A DNA stretch of 64,000 nt, from assembly GCF_025362475.1 (NCBI RefSeq), contig NZ_JANYGH010000071.1:1-64000 (forward strand), in the 5' to 3' direction. This stretch comes from Mucilaginibacter sp. Its GTDB lineage: Bacteria > Bacteroidota > Bacteroidia > Sphingobacteriales > Sphingobacteriaceae. Of the stretch, positions 52,002 to 61,101 are shown one piece after another. Position numbers and translations under genes: made by a program. The stretch's first letter is position 1. The number at the start of each line of letters is the position of its first letter. The notes beneath the pieces were generated by a model. The model worked only from the letters and a program-made list of their open reading frames with translations. It did no database searches and was not told where the DNA came from.

Positions 52002-53846
52002 ATGAAGCTAAAGTATTATATATCGTTCCTATTGCTGTTTTGCACCGGTGTGCTTTTTGCTGCCGATATAAGATTTACCGCATCGGTTAGTAAAACCGAA
52101 GTGGGCACAACAGAGCAGTTTGAAGTTACCTTTAGCTTAAGTGGTAATGGCGATAGGTTTACGCCGCCGGCCTTTAATGGCTTTTTGGTGGTATCGGGCC
52201 CTAACGTATCTCAAAGTATGAGCGTTATTAACGGCGCGTCGTCATCAAGCATGGCTTATAGTTATGAGCTCGTAGCCGTTAAACCGGGTACTTATACTAT
52301 TGGGCCGGCTACTATAGTTGTTAACGGTAAAACGCTAAGCACACAGCCCATAAAAATAAAGGTAGTTAAAGGCACAACAGCAGCTTCTGCCCAACAAGCA
52401 ACAGCTGCCCAACAACAGCAGCAGCAACGGGCAGGAGGAGGGATTCAAAGTATCACATCGGGCCGTTCAAAGGATATTACCAAAGATCTGTTTATCAGGG
52501 CTGATGTTAATAAAACCAACGCCTACATTGGCGAGCAGCTTACCTTAAGCTACCGCCTGTACACACGCGTGGCGCTGGTGGGTAACGAACTGGAAAAAAT
52601 GTCGGACCTGAATGGTTTTTACAGCCAGGAAATTAAAAGCGCCGACCCTACCGCTGTTCACTGGCGCATTGAAACCATAAAAGGGGTAAAATATAATGTA
52701 ACCGAGATTAAGCAGAATATACTGTTTCCTGAGCATGCCGGTAATATTACAATCGACCCCATGATCATGAATTTTGTAGTGCGCGAAACTGCACCATCTG
52801 CCGATCCGTTCGATAATTTTTTTGGTGGCGGAAGCTTTAACGATGTTAAGTACAAGATTAAAAGTATCCCCGCGGTTATTCACGTAAAACCACTTCCGCA
52901 GGCGGGTAAGCCAGCTGGTTTTGGCGGTGCGGTTGGCCGGTTCACAATCCATACATCGGTAGATAAAAGTGAGCTGAAAGCCAATGAGCCGCTTAATTAT
53001 AAAATAACCATCAGCGGTAAAGGTAACCTGAAGCTTTTGAAACCAATGGCGCCCGACTTTCCGGCTGATTTTGAAAAGTACGACCCCAAAGTAACCGATA
53101 CCATTACCGATAATGAAAACGGTGAATCGGGCACACGTGTTTACACTTACCTGCTGATACCAAGGCATGGCGGCAGTTTTAATATCGACCCTGTCAAATT
53201 CTCTTACTTTGATCTTTCGGCAGGTAAATATGTGTCTGTACAAACCAAAGGTTTCCCGATAAAGGTTGCCAAAGGCGCCACAGAAAATAACGTAACCTCA
53301 CTGGGCGATGCCGATAAACAGGATGTTAAATTGCTGAATAAGGATATTCGTTATATTAAAACGGATGCCGACAATATTGCCAAAATTGGCGACGGTTTTT
53401 ATGGCTCACCATTATATTACTTTCTGTTGATTTTAGGCCCGCTATCGTTTGCCGGCGCCCTTGTTTACGGGAAATGGTACGAAGTGGCCAATAGTGATAT
53501 AGTTAAGGTAAAAAGCCGCAAGGCTGGTAGAATTGCAGCCAAACACCTGGCCAGCGCTAAAGCGCAGCTAACGGCCAATAATAAAACCGCCTTTTACGAA
53601 AACGTGTTTAGGGGTTTGTATGGTTACCTGGGCGATAAGCTGAACATTGCCGCCGCCGATCTTAACCGCGAAAAAATTGCCACCGAGTTAAAAGCCCGGT
53701 CTTTGGATGACACGAGCATCAACGACTTGCTGGAAACTTTAGATTTGTGCGATATGGCCCGCTATGCGCCGGTTTCGGGCATCTCAGAACAACAGATGTT
53801 TGATAGGGCAAAAAACATGATCAATAACATTGAAGAAAAAATATAA
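52002..53846 (+). CDS. batD: BatD: exported Ig-like domain membrane protein
   Basis: A signal peptide ending near LFAAD is followed by several Ig-like (BatD) repeats: TVSKTEVGTTEQFEVTFSL-like first domain with PPAFNGFLVVSGPNVSQSM, then LFIRADVNKTNAYIGEQLTLSYRLYT. Further on come KSELKANEPLNYKITISGKGNLKLLKP and a C-terminal membrane span near residue 480. A cytoplasmic helical tail ends the protein. A Gln-rich linker lies at residues ~125-145. Length 614 is typical. Confidence 0.93.
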   Translation: MKLKYYISFLLLFCTGVLFAADIRFTASVSKTEVGTTEQFEVTFSLSGNGDRFTPPAFNGFLVVSGPNVSQSMSVINGASSSSMAYSYELVAVKPGTYTIGPATIVVNGKTLSTQPIKIKVVKGTTAASAQQATAAQQQQQQRAGGGIQSITSGRSKDITKDLFIRADVNKTNAYIGEQLTLSYRLYTRVALVGNELEKMSDLNGFYSQEIKSADPTAVHWRIETIKGVKYNVTEIKQNILFPEHAGNITIDPMIMNFVVRETAPSADPFDNFFGGGSFNDVKYKIKSIPAVIHVKPLPQAGKPAGFGGAVGRFTIHTSVDKSELKANEPLNYKITISGKGNLKLLKPMAPDFPADFEKYDPKVTDTITDNENGESGTRVYTYLLIPRHGGSFNIDPVKFSYFDLSAGKYVSVQTKGFPIKVAKGATENNVTSLGDADKQDVKLLNKDIRYIKTDADNIAKIGDGFYGSPLYYFLLILGPLSFAGALVYGKWYEVANSDIVKVKSRKAGRIAAKHLASAKAQLTANNKTAFYENVFRGLYGYLGDKLNIAAADLNREKIATELKARSLDDTSINDLLETLDLCDMARYAPVSGISEQQMFDRAKNMINNIEEKI

Positions 53847-53847
53847 C

Positions 53848-54609
53848 ATGCTGAAGCGTTGTATATACCTGTTGCTCCTCATTGTATCGCCATTACTGGC
53901 TTTTAGTAATAACGATGCAACTGCTTTATTTAAGAAGGGGAACGACCTGTATCAAAAAACAAAATATAAGGAGGCTGCGGCTATCTATCAAAAAATGGTG
54001 GATGACGGTTACCAATCGGCTGCCTTATATTTTAACTTAGGGAACACCTACTACAAAACCGGCGATATAGCCCCAGCTTTGCTATACTACGAAAAAGCGC
54101 GCAAGCTATCCCCGGGCGATGAGGATATTCGGGTTAATATCCAATTGGCTAATTCAAAAACTTCGGACAAAATTGAAGAGGTGCCTGAATTTTTTATCCG
54201 CAAATGGTGGCATGGGTTTTTACTCGCTTTCTCGGCAAATATGCTGGCAGTACTCAGTGTATCACTTTTATTGGCGGCATCCGCTCTGCTCATCCTTTAC
54301 CGTTTTACAGGCTCGGTAGGCATAAAAAAAGCATCGTTCTATTTGGCTATCGTGTTATTGGTCGTAGGGATCAGTGCTATTTTTATCTCCGGCAGGCAAG
54401 CCTATTATTTTGAGGCACATCATGAAGCCATTATTTTTAGCTCATCAGTAACCGTTAAAAGCGCCCCTGCAACTTCATCCAAAAACGTGTTTGTATTGCA
54501 CGAAGGTACCAAGGTTAACATACTTGGAAGCAATAACAACTGGGTAAAAATTCGCCTGGCTAATGGCAATGAAGGCTGGATTGGTACCGGGGATGCAAAG
54601 GAGATATAG
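53848..54609 (+). CDS. batE: BatE: TPR and SH3-domain membrane protein
   Basis: The ATG at 53848 directly follows the batD stop and begins a signal peptide (MLKRCIYLLLLIVSPLLAF). Two TPR units follow (YKEAAAIYQKMVDDGYQSAALYFNLGNTYY). Two membrane spans (about residues 130-150 and 160-185) and a C-terminal bacterial SH3 domain with GTKVNILGSNNNWVKIRLANGNEGW complete the chain. It is the last gene of the operon, followed by a repeat field without a clear terminator. Confidence 0.92.
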   Translation: MLKRCIYLLLLIVSPLLAFSNNDATALFKKGNDLYQKTKYKEAAAIYQKMVDDGYQSAALYFNLGNTYYKTGDIAPALLYYEKARKLSPGDEDIRVNIQLANSKTSDKIEEVPEFFIRKWWHGFLLAFSANMLAVLSVSLLLAASALLILYRFTGSVGIKKASFYLAIVLLVVGISAIFISGRQAYYFEAHHEAIIFSSSVTVKSAPATSSKNVFVLHEGTKVNILGSNNNWVKIRLANGNEGWIGTGDAKEI

Positions 54610-54627
54610 GCTCTTTTGACCTTTTTT

Positions 54628-55600
54628 GTCATGCTGAACGAAGTGAAGCATCTATTCTACGCTTTGCACATCCGCCCTGCACAGTTCGTGAACAGATTCT
54701 TCGTGATGCTATGTATGACGTTGTTGCAAAAAAAATACTTTTTGTCATCCTGAACGCAGTGCACTGTTGTCCGGTAAAATCTCGTTTGATATATAAAAAC
54801 ATCTCTTAAGGCCTACAAAAGGCCTTTTTTTGTGCATTTTCAAAACCAAGCCCCCTAAAAACTCAATAATTCATTTCTTTTTTAAGAACCGGCTGTCCGG
54901 TAAAAAAAGCACGCAATCCTCGATATTTTTGCCATTTAACCTGTTGTGAATGCGCTATAGCTTCAAAAAAAAGTTTTCACTGAAAATATCGCAGCCATTT
55001 CTCAACCGGCTGTCCGGTAAAGTTTTATTCAAATCTTTTACCGGACAACTGTGAACGCAGTGAAGGATCTATTATTCGCCATGCTTCTTCGCCCTGTACA
55101 GTCTGCGAATAGATCCTTCGTTCCTCAGGATGATAAACCTTTTTAACGTCAATTTCCCTTCATAGTTTTCGAAATTTCATCACTCAGAATTAACAATCTT
55201 TTTTAAGTGAATTCTTTTCATCCCCCTTTGTCATGCTGAACGATAGTGAAGCATCTATTCTACGTCTTGCACATCCGCCCTGCACAGTTCATGAACAGAT
55301 TCTTCGCGATGCTATGTATGACGTTGTTGCAAAAAAAAATACTTTTTGTCATCCTGAACGCAGTGAAGGATCTATTATTCGCCATGCTTATTCGCCCTGT
55401 ACAGTCTGCGAATAGATCCTTCGTCCCTCAGGATGACAAACCTTTTTAACGTCATTTTCCCTTCATAGTTTTCGAATTTTATCACTCAGAATTAGCAATC
55501 TTTTTTAAGTAAATTCTTTTCATCCCCCTTTGTCATGCTGAACGCAGTGAAGCATCTAATCTACGCTTTGCATATCGTCATAACAGATCCCTTCGCTATG
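54628..55600. repeat. Tandemly duplicated 302-bp repeat field after batE
   Basis: The gene-free gap 54610-55639 is built from palindromic GTCATGCTGAACG / GTCATCCTGAACG elements. A unit starting GTCATGCTGAACG begins at 54628, again at 55230, and a partial third at 55532. The second unit is 302 bp. The first is 602 bp, but after removing the MITE-like insert and its 9-bp duplication it is 301 bp. The two units share distinctive sequence such as GCTATGTATGACGTTGTTGC and TTTTTAACGTCA. Confidence 0.88.
54762..55053. mobile_element. MITE-like insertion with 18-bp TIRs and 9-bp target duplication
   Basis: The ends CACTGTTGTCCGGTAAAA (54762-54779) and TTTTACCGGACAACTGTG (55036-55053) are inverted repeats with one mismatch. 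AACGCAGTG occurs directly before (54753-54761) and directly after (55054-55062), as a target duplication. The uninterrupted site is present at 55357-55365 in the neighbouring tandem unit. The 292-bp element encodes nothing credible. Inside, AACCGGCTGTCCGGTAAA occurs twice (54887-54904, 55004-55021), and AAGGCC...GGCCTTTTTTT (54808-54831) is a terminator-like hairpin. Parent transposase is unknown; an IS4-like source is a guess. Confidence 0.88.
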
Positions 55601-55639
55601 AATAAGAAATAGAAAACTTTTCCTAAATTCATATCCCAT

Positions 55640-55963
55640 ATGCGCCAGTATAACTTCTTTACATATATTCTTACTAACTACAATAAAAAAGTATTGTATA
55701 CGGGCGTTACAAATGACCTTGATAAACGGCTATATGAACATTACTTCGGCATCAATCAAGCTGAAAGCTTTACTGCAAAATATAAATGTTTCTATTTAGT
55801 TTGGTATGAAAGGCATCAGTATATCAATCATGCCATTGAAAGAGAAAAAGAAATTAAGGGTTGGATAAGGGACAAAAAGACTAAATTGATTGAACAGGAA
55901 AACCCAAACTGGAATTTTTTGAATAAAGAGATTATGGAATGGCCTCCGGTGTTTACCGGGTGA
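55640..55963 (+). CDS. Single-domain GIY-YIG nuclease family protein
   Basis: The 107-residue protein has the GIY-YIG core as YILTNYNKKVLYTGVTNDLDKRLYEH, with the following Lys/Arg-rich helix, then YERHQYINHAIEREKEIKGW. The Arg and Glu expected for catalysis are present (DKRLYEH; AIEREKEIKGW). This is the UvrC-like/YhbQ-type minimal nuclease family, whose activity is unclear. It is alone, flanked on both sides by palindromic repeat fields. Confidence 0.9.
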   Translation: MRQYNFFTYILTNYNKKVLYTGVTNDLDKRLYEHYFGINQAESFTAKYKCFYLVWYERHQYINHAIEREKEIKGWIRDKKTKLIEQENPNWNFLNKEIMEWPPVFTG

Positions 55964-55985
55964 AGTATCAATCCTAAAACCCTTT

Positions 55986-56205
55986 TGTCATGCTGAACGC
56001 TTGAAGCATCTAATATTCGCCTTGCATATCGGCCCTGCACAGTTCGCGAATAGATTCTTCGCCATGCTCAGAATGACAGGACTTTAATAATGATCCTTTT
56101 ATCCGAGATTGTCGTGCTTGAACGCAGTGAATCATCTGTTCTACACCCGGCATATCGGCCTTGTATAGTTCGTGAATAGATTCTTCGCGATGCTCAGAAT
56201 GACAG
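55986..56205. repeat. Two palindromic elements downstream of the GIY-YIG gene
   Basis: Two GTCATGCTGAACG-type palindromes stand in tandem at about 55986-56079 and 56111-56205. Each ends in TCAGAATGACAGG and has internal TTCGCGAATAGATTC-like sequence. They resemble the units upstream of the GIY-YIG gene. Confidence 0.8.
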
Positions 56206-56226
56206 GGTTTTTAGTATTCTTAATGC

Positions 56227-57114
56227 TTAATAACTATACACCTTCACTCCACTCTCCAGCAAATTCATTACATCCTCTTCGGTGCCGGTAAATGGTCCGG
56301 ATGATTCAATTTTGAAGCTGGCCATCGCGGCAGCAAACTCACCAGCCTGCTGAAATGATGAACCTTTTATGCGTTGATATAGATAGCCGGCCATATAGGT
56401 ATCGCCACAGCCTGTAGCATCAACAACCGCGGTGGGTGTATAAGCCGGGATATTGTAAAAAACGCCGTCGGTATAAATAACAGATCCCATGCTGCCCAGG
56501 GTAAGCACCACTTCTTTAACGCCCCAGTCGGCTAAAATGCGGGCACCTTCAAAAATATCATTACTGCCGGTAAGCACTTCAGTTTCGTACTCGTTGGCCT
56601 TCAGGATATCAACATAGCGTAAAGCCTCGCGTTTATCTGCCCAGTCAACAGCAACCACATTGGTGCCTTCAACTTTGCGTAAATAACCTTGCACATCTAA
56701 AGAAACACGACCACGGCTATGCAGCTCTTTGATGAGCTCAACAGGCATATCATCGGCCAGCAGCGGACCCAGGTGGAATATCTTGGCATCTATTTGCTGT
56801 AATTGCTCAACAGTAAAAGGATTGGCCTTTTGCAACACCCGTTGGGTACGGTGGTCCTGGTTCTCAGAATAAATGTTTTCAAAATAAACAGAAAGGCCGC
56901 CTACTGATGCATTTACTTTAATGCCTTTGGCGCGCATTTTTTCAACAACAACCATTTCGCTTTGGGCAAGGGTGGTTACCAGCGTATAGTTAACATCCAT
57001 ATTACAGATGGCATTTGAAAAATAAAAGGAAGTGCCACCGGCCATGTGTGCAACCGCGCGCGGTGTTACCACTTTATCTAATGTAATATGCCCTACGCAA
57101 CAGATATCGTACAT
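56227..57114 (-). CDS. PfkB-family carbohydrate kinase
   Basis: A ribokinase-fold sugar kinase of 295 residues. The N-terminal AHMAGGTSFYFSNAICNM contains the GG motif, and the catalytic DATGCGDTYMAGYLY provides the anion hole and base Asp. Middle segments such as FHLGPLLADDMP and VVLTLGSMGSVIY are typical. The frame is open to 57165, but the ATG at 57114 (MYDICCVGHITLDK) matches the family opening. The substrate is not predictable. No sugar pathway genes are adjacent. Confidence 0.9.
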   Translation of the reverse strand: MYDICCVGHITLDKVVTPRAVAHMAGGTSFYFSNAICNMDVNYTLVTTLAQSEMVVVEKMRAKGIKVNASVGGLSVYFENIYSENQDHRTQRVLQKANPFTVEQLQQIDAKIFHLGPLLADDMPVELIKELHSRGRVSLDVQGYLRKVEGTNVVAVDWADKREALRYVDILKANEYETEVLTGSNDIFEGARILADWGVKEVVLTLGSMGSVIYTDGVFYNIPAYTPTAVVDATGCGDTYMAGYLYQRIKGSSFQQAGEFAAAMASFKIESSGPFTGTEEDVMNLLESGVKVYSY

Positions 57115-57230
57115 GCTTTTTTGTTTATTTTGAATGAGCCCTAACCAACCAGGAGCAAACCGCAAAGGTATGTAATATCAATGTTTAATTAATGTAAGGT
57201 TTTTAATACAGGCAGAAATATGTGATCGGC

Positions 57231-58313
57231 TTAGTCTTTAAACGATATAATGAACTTGGCGCCCATGTTTAGCTTGCTTTCAAGTACTATTAGCCCGCCC
57301 AGGCTGGTAATGTGGTTATATACCAGGTAGAGCCCTATGCCTTTGCTATCGTGGTGATGATGGAATTTTTGGTGGAAGCCAAAAACTTTATCTTTTACAT
57401 TTTCCATGTCGAAGCCCAGTCCGTTATCGGCAAATATTACCTGTTTGATGCCATTATTAACTCTCGAAGTAATGGTAATAACCGGAGTAACATCCGGGCG
57501 GGCATATTTCAGGGAGTTGGTAATGAGGTTTAAAAAGATGCTTTCCAGGTAAGCTTTATTGAAGTTGATGGTAGCGACGGCGCTAAAATTAATATTGATG
57601 GTAACGTTTGAATGCTGCAGCAGTGAACTTAGCGAATGTAATACTGTATTTAATGACTCGTTAAGATCAAGTTCTTCTACATGCACGTTTAAGCTATCTT
57701 TCAAACTCAAAGCATCTACATAATTATTTAACGTATCCTTCAGGCTTTCTGTGGCTAATTTCAACATACCTATAAATTCAATAGTTTCCGCATCCTGGAT
57801 CTTGGAAACATCCATGAGTTTAAATACGGATAATAGATTACCCACTGGCGATCGCAGATCATGCGATGTAGTATAGGTTAATTGTTTAAGGTCGTTGTTT
57901 ATTTTAGTTAAATTAGTTATCAGTGCGTTGCGTTCTTCCTCCTGCTTTTTTTTATGGGTGATGTTTTTGGCAATGGCAAAAACCAGTTGCTCGCTGTCAA
58001 CCGGCATCGATGTCCAGGCAAGCCAAACTATTTTGCCGCTTTTAGTAATATACCGGTTCTCGAAATTTAACAGGGGAATATCATGAGTAAGGTTATCCCT
58101 TTTTTTAGATGTGATATTGCGGTCTTCGGGATGTACAAAATCATTTATCGGGCTGGCAAAAAGTTCTTCATTGGTGTATTCCAGTACAGTTGATACCGCA
58201 GTATTTATCTTTTTAAAATATCCATCGTAACCGGCAATGCAAAAAAGGTCAGCCGATAATTCAAAAAAGCGCTCGAAATTAAAATCCTTGTTCCCGATAC
58301 CAAAACTATTCAT
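57231..58313 (-). CDS. PAS-domain sensor histidine kinase, soluble
   Basis: An N-terminal PAS domain (about residues 12-130; LFCIAGYDGYFKKINTAVSTVLEYT, HPEDR) is followed by HisKA with the phosphoacceptor in YTTSHDLRSPVGNLLSVF. The HATPase domain shows the N box FLNLITNSLKYARP, DNGLGFDMENV and the KGIGLYLVYN G2 region. No membrane span is present. No response regulator is adjacent, so it is an orphan kinase. The HHHH stretch in FHQKFHHHHDSKG lies in the ATP lid. Confidence 0.92.
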   Translation of the reverse strand: MNSFGIGNKDFNFERFFELSADLFCIAGYDGYFKKINTAVSTVLEYTNEELFASPINDFVHPEDRNITSKKRDNLTHDIPLLNFENRYITKSGKIVWLAWTSMPVDSEQLVFAIAKNITHKKKQEEERNALITNLTKINNDLKQLTYTTSHDLRSPVGNLLSVFKLMDVSKIQDAETIEFIGMLKLATESLKDTLNNYVDALSLKDSLNVHVEELDLNESLNTVLHSLSSLLQHSNVTININFSAVATINFNKAYLESIFLNLITNSLKYARPDVTPVITITSRVNNGIKQVIFADNGLGFDMENVKDKVFGFHQKFHHHHDSKGIGLYLVYNHITSLGGLIVLESKLNMGAKFIISFKD

Positions 58314-58740
58314 GAGAGCCTGTTTATTACAGCTATCAGGGGTATATAGCTATTAGTGCAGTTTGGTTATACGGGGATGCGAAAAAAATGTTCATAACAA
58401 TTGTGAAGAAAGAATTTAATACCCGGGTAAATTGTAACCGGGGCAGATGCCTAAATTTAAACATTGAATTTTCCGGTCCGGTATTTTGATAACGGCATAG
58501 CCTGAAAAAATAAAAGCCTCCCAACCTTGCGCCGGGAGACTTTCAACCTAAACCTTATCACAATTAAACCGGTAAGATTACCAGTTCATATATGGTTATA
58601 CAATTACTATACCAAAGTTTATTTCTTAATGATTTTTTTACAAAAAGTTATTTAAAGTGCTTAAAAATAAATATTTATGATGTGTGAGCGTAATTAACTA
58701 ATAAGCACTGTTTGTTTTGTAGTACACCATTTAACACACT
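58314..58740. other. Gene-free stretch with weak hairpins
   Basis: No credible gene in 427 bases. AAGCCTCCC/GGGAGACTTT at 58512-58542 is a weak hairpin. AGTGCTTA near 58655 and TAAGCACT near 58701 are complementary and lie downstream of the anti-sigma gene, where they might act in its termination. The rest is AT-rich and unremarkable. Confidence 0.5.
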
Positions 58741-59244
58741 TTATGCGTGTTTTGCAGTGTTTTTTCTGCGCAGGTAACTATCAGTTAAAAACAAAGCCAG
58801 CACCACATCAAATACCAAAAACCATTTAAATACCTGGCTGCTAAAAATACTGCCCGCGCTTGGTAGTTTTATACCTGCCGGCAGGTTAACTTTTACATTG
58901 CCGGCCGGAAAAGAAAAATGAGTATTGGCTATTGTAAATATTAACAAAGCCAGTATGGTAAATACAAAGAAAGCGCCCACGCCAATGATAATGCGCTTAT
59001 CAATAGCCGCTTTTAACGGCTGGCGTGCATTTTCTGTGCGGATAGTTTCCATTACATTATAGGTAAAGGCCATTGAGGGTTCATCAAGCTCCATGCTTGC
59101 AAACTCCTGGTTTAGCAACAGTAGTTCCTGGTATTTTTGGCTGTACACCTCATCCTGCTCAATAAGCCTGGCAATGGCGTCCTGCTCGGCTGGCGTGCAG
59201 GTGCCATCAATGTAATTCCAGAGTTTTTCTTCTATGGTGTTCAT
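58741..59244 (-). CDS. Putative anti-sigma factor, membrane protein
   Basis: The 167-residue protein has a cytoplasmic N-terminal part (LWNYIDGTCTPAEQDAIARLIEQDEVY) resembling the helical domain of anti-sigma factors. It lacks the HxxxCxxC zinc motif. Two membrane spans lie near residues 85-108 and 140-158. The start overlaps the end of the ECF sigma gene by 4 bases, the standard arrangement for a cognate pair. The anti-sigma role is inferred from position and topology. Confidence 0.75.
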   Translation of the reverse strand: MNTIEEKLWNYIDGTCTPAEQDAIARLIEQDEVYSQKYQELLLLNQEFASMELDEPSMAFTYNVMETIRTENARQPLKAAIDKRIIIGVGAFFVFTILALLIFTIANTHFSFPAGNVKVNLPAGIKLPSAGSIFSSQVFKWFLVFDVVLALFLTDSYLRRKNTAKHA

Positions 59245-59822
59245 ATCAATTCTTTAACCTCATGTTTTAAATTACGCTCCAGCTTTTCTTTCAAACGCTG
59301 GCGCGCCCTAAATAGTTTTACCTTAACCGTATTAGCCTCCATTCCCAGTGTTTGGGCAATTTCTTCTAAAGATTGCTCGCCTTTGTAAAATAAGGTGATA
59401 ATGGTGGCATCATCGGGTAACAATTGCTCAATGGCCTGGTTCAGGTAATACGATCGCGATTTATTTTCCACGTTATCGGCATCATAAGCCGACTCGTGGT
59501 TTTCTACCTGTATATAAGTACCCTCATCATCTATTGAATCTGTGGCTACCCTTTTTTTCCTTAAAAATGTCATGGCTGTATGGTATACAATAGTATACAG
59601 CCATGTTGTAAATTTTGATTGCCCCTGGTACGCAGCCAGCGAGCGATATGCTTTTATAAAGCAATCTTGTGCAATTTCCTCAGCATCCTCCCGGCTTTTA
59701 GAAAAACGCATAGCCAGCGTAAATACAAAACGCTGGTGCCGCTTAACCAGGTCGGCATACGCCGACTGGTTGCCAGCCAGTGTCTGTTCTATAAGATCGA
59801 TATCTGAAAGCTTGCTTTGCAT
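59241..59822 (-). CDS. ECF-family RNA polymerase sigma factor
   Basis: Region 2 is clear: NQSAYADLVKRHQRFVFTLA, then DAEEIAQDCFIKAYRSL and KFTTWLYTIVYHTAMTFLRKKR. Region 4 has LFYKGEQSLEEIAQTLGMEANTVKVKLFRARQRLKEKL. There is no region 3, as in extracytoplasmic function sigma factors. It is 193 residues and translationally coupled to the membrane anti-sigma candidate. Confidence 0.93.
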   Translation of the reverse strand: MQSKLSDIDLIEQTLAGNQSAYADLVKRHQRFVFTLAMRFSKSREDAEEIAQDCFIKAYRSLAAYQGQSKFTTWLYTIVYHTAMTFLRKKRVATDSIDDEGTYIQVENHESAYDADNVENKSRSYYLNQAIEQLLPDDATIITLFYKGEQSLEEIAQTLGMEANTVKVKLFRARQRLKEKLERNLKHEVKELI

Positions 59823-59876
59823 GTGTTACAACCTCTATGACTACCGGGCTTTTATTTAGGTTACACCAAGATAAGG

Positions 59877-60057
59877 AAATATGTGCGGATGTGCAGATTT
59901 CAGATGTACAGATTGCAGATGTGCAGATAATGTTGTAAAAACCGAATCTTGCTGTAAATAGAGAAGGTCCGATATGCTTATACTTTTTTCTCAACGGGGA
60001 TCAGAAATCTGCACATTTGAAATCTGAAATTTGCACATCTGCATATTTGCACATCCG
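59877..60057. repeat. Inverted repeat of short GATGTGCAGATTT-type units
   Basis: The left arm (59877-59933) repeats GATGTGCAGAT/CAGATGTACAGATT-like 12-mers. The right arm (60007-60057) carries the complement, AATCTGCACAT-like units. The spacer is about 75 bases. Such tandem 12-mers in inverted arms are a distinct repeat type from the GTCATCCTGA elements. It ends just before the protease stop. Confidence 0.75.
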
Positions 60058-60067
60058 AGGCTCCGCC

Positions 60068-60796
60068 TTAATTTCTCCTGTTGAATAAAAACGAAGCGTA
60101 GTAAACCAGCGTAGCCAATGCGCTTATAGCTGCAACAACATAGGTCATGGCGGCCCACCACAGGGCATCTTTAGCCAGCTCCAGTTCTTCGCTTGTTTGT
60201 ATAATGCTATAATTGTTGCTGAGCCAGGCCAGCGCACGGCGGCTTGCATCAAACTCAACAGGCAGGGTAACAAAACTAAAAAAGGTAACCAATGCCAATG
60301 CAGCAACGCCAATCGCCAGTACAATAGGGTTATGGGCAAAAAACAGTAGCATTACACCAATGAACAATGTCCACTGGGTTAAGGTTGAGGCCACATTGAT
60401 AATAGGTACCATAGCCGAGCGGAAGCTTAACCAGCCATACGCCTGCGCGTGCTGTACCGCGTGGCCGCATTCATGAGCGGCAACCGCGGCGGCGGCTATG
60501 CTCCGGCTATAATAAACATCCTGGCTCAGGTTAACTGTTTTTGTTTCGGGGTTGTAATGATCGCTGAGCTGACCGTCAACACACAATACCTGCACATCAA
60601 ATATGCCATGGGCGCGCAGCATCTTTACTGCTACCTCCTGGCCCGAAAGACCGGATAGCAGGCCGATTTCTGAATATTGTTTAAATTTACTCTTAAATCG
60701 CCACTGCACAATAAAACTCACCACGGCAATCAAAATCATCAATAGCCAGGCCGAATTATAGCTTATGTATCCAATAATTAACGATAAGTGATTCAT
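60068..60796 (-). CDS. Membrane zinc metallopeptidase (Zn_peptidase_2, YugP-like)
   Basis: A membrane protein with four or five spans. The zinc motif is AAHECGHAVQHAQAYGWL, and the third ligand is probably the Glu of TLPVEFDASRRALAWL. LSDHYNPETKTVNLSQDVYYSRSIAAAAVAAHE is the family core. YugP-like proteases are of unknown substrate. The start MNHLSLIIGYI places the first span at the N-terminus. It is divergent from the FAD oxidoreductase gene. Confidence 0.92.
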   Translation of the reverse strand: MNHLSLIIGYISYNSAWLLMILIAVVSFIVQWRFKSKFKQYSEIGLLSGLSGQEVAVKMLRAHGIFDVQVLCVDGQLSDHYNPETKTVNLSQDVYYSRSIAAAAVAAHECGHAVQHAQAYGWLSFRSAMVPIINVASTLTQWTLFIGVMLLFFAHNPIVLAIGVAALALVTFFSFVTLPVEFDASRRALAWLSNNYSIIQTSEELELAKDALWWAAMTYVVAAISALATLVYYASFLFNRRN

Positions 60797-61101
60797 ATGT
60801 TAAGTCAAAATTCAAAATTAAAAAGTCAAAATATCTTAGGCTCCCGCCGTCATTGCGAGGTACGAAGCAATCCCCAACTTGCAGAGTAACTATGCAAATC
60901 CGATCTGTACAGTCGGGGATTGCTTCGTACCTCGCAATGACGTGTTCGCAAATAGTCTTTCAAGAACTCAATCTATATTACGTAACTTCAAGTACATGTA
61001 TAACTACTCACATTCAAAAATTATTCCGTTTCGTTGTTCATGTCAAAAGTAAATTCCCATTTGCAAGGCTTTTGAATTTGAATTTTTACTTTTGACTTAA
61101 C
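60797..61101. repeat. Divergent intergenic region with 28-bp palindrome and start-site inverted repeat
   Basis: The 305-base gap has no gene. 60848-60875 and 60915-60942 are a perfect 28-bp inverted repeat with the CATTGCGAGGTACGAAGCAA phrase, a hairpin with a 39-base loop. A second, outer inverted repeat pairs ATGTTAAGTCAAAA at about 60797-60810 with TTTTGACTTAACAT at about 61090-61104. It covers the start codons of both divergent genes. Confidence 0.85.

Noticed and set aside
52545..53243. A 232-codon frame antisense to batD
   Set aside because: It is a shadow of batD; its hydrophobic/aromatic composition reflects the reversed codons and it has no start context or family resemblance.
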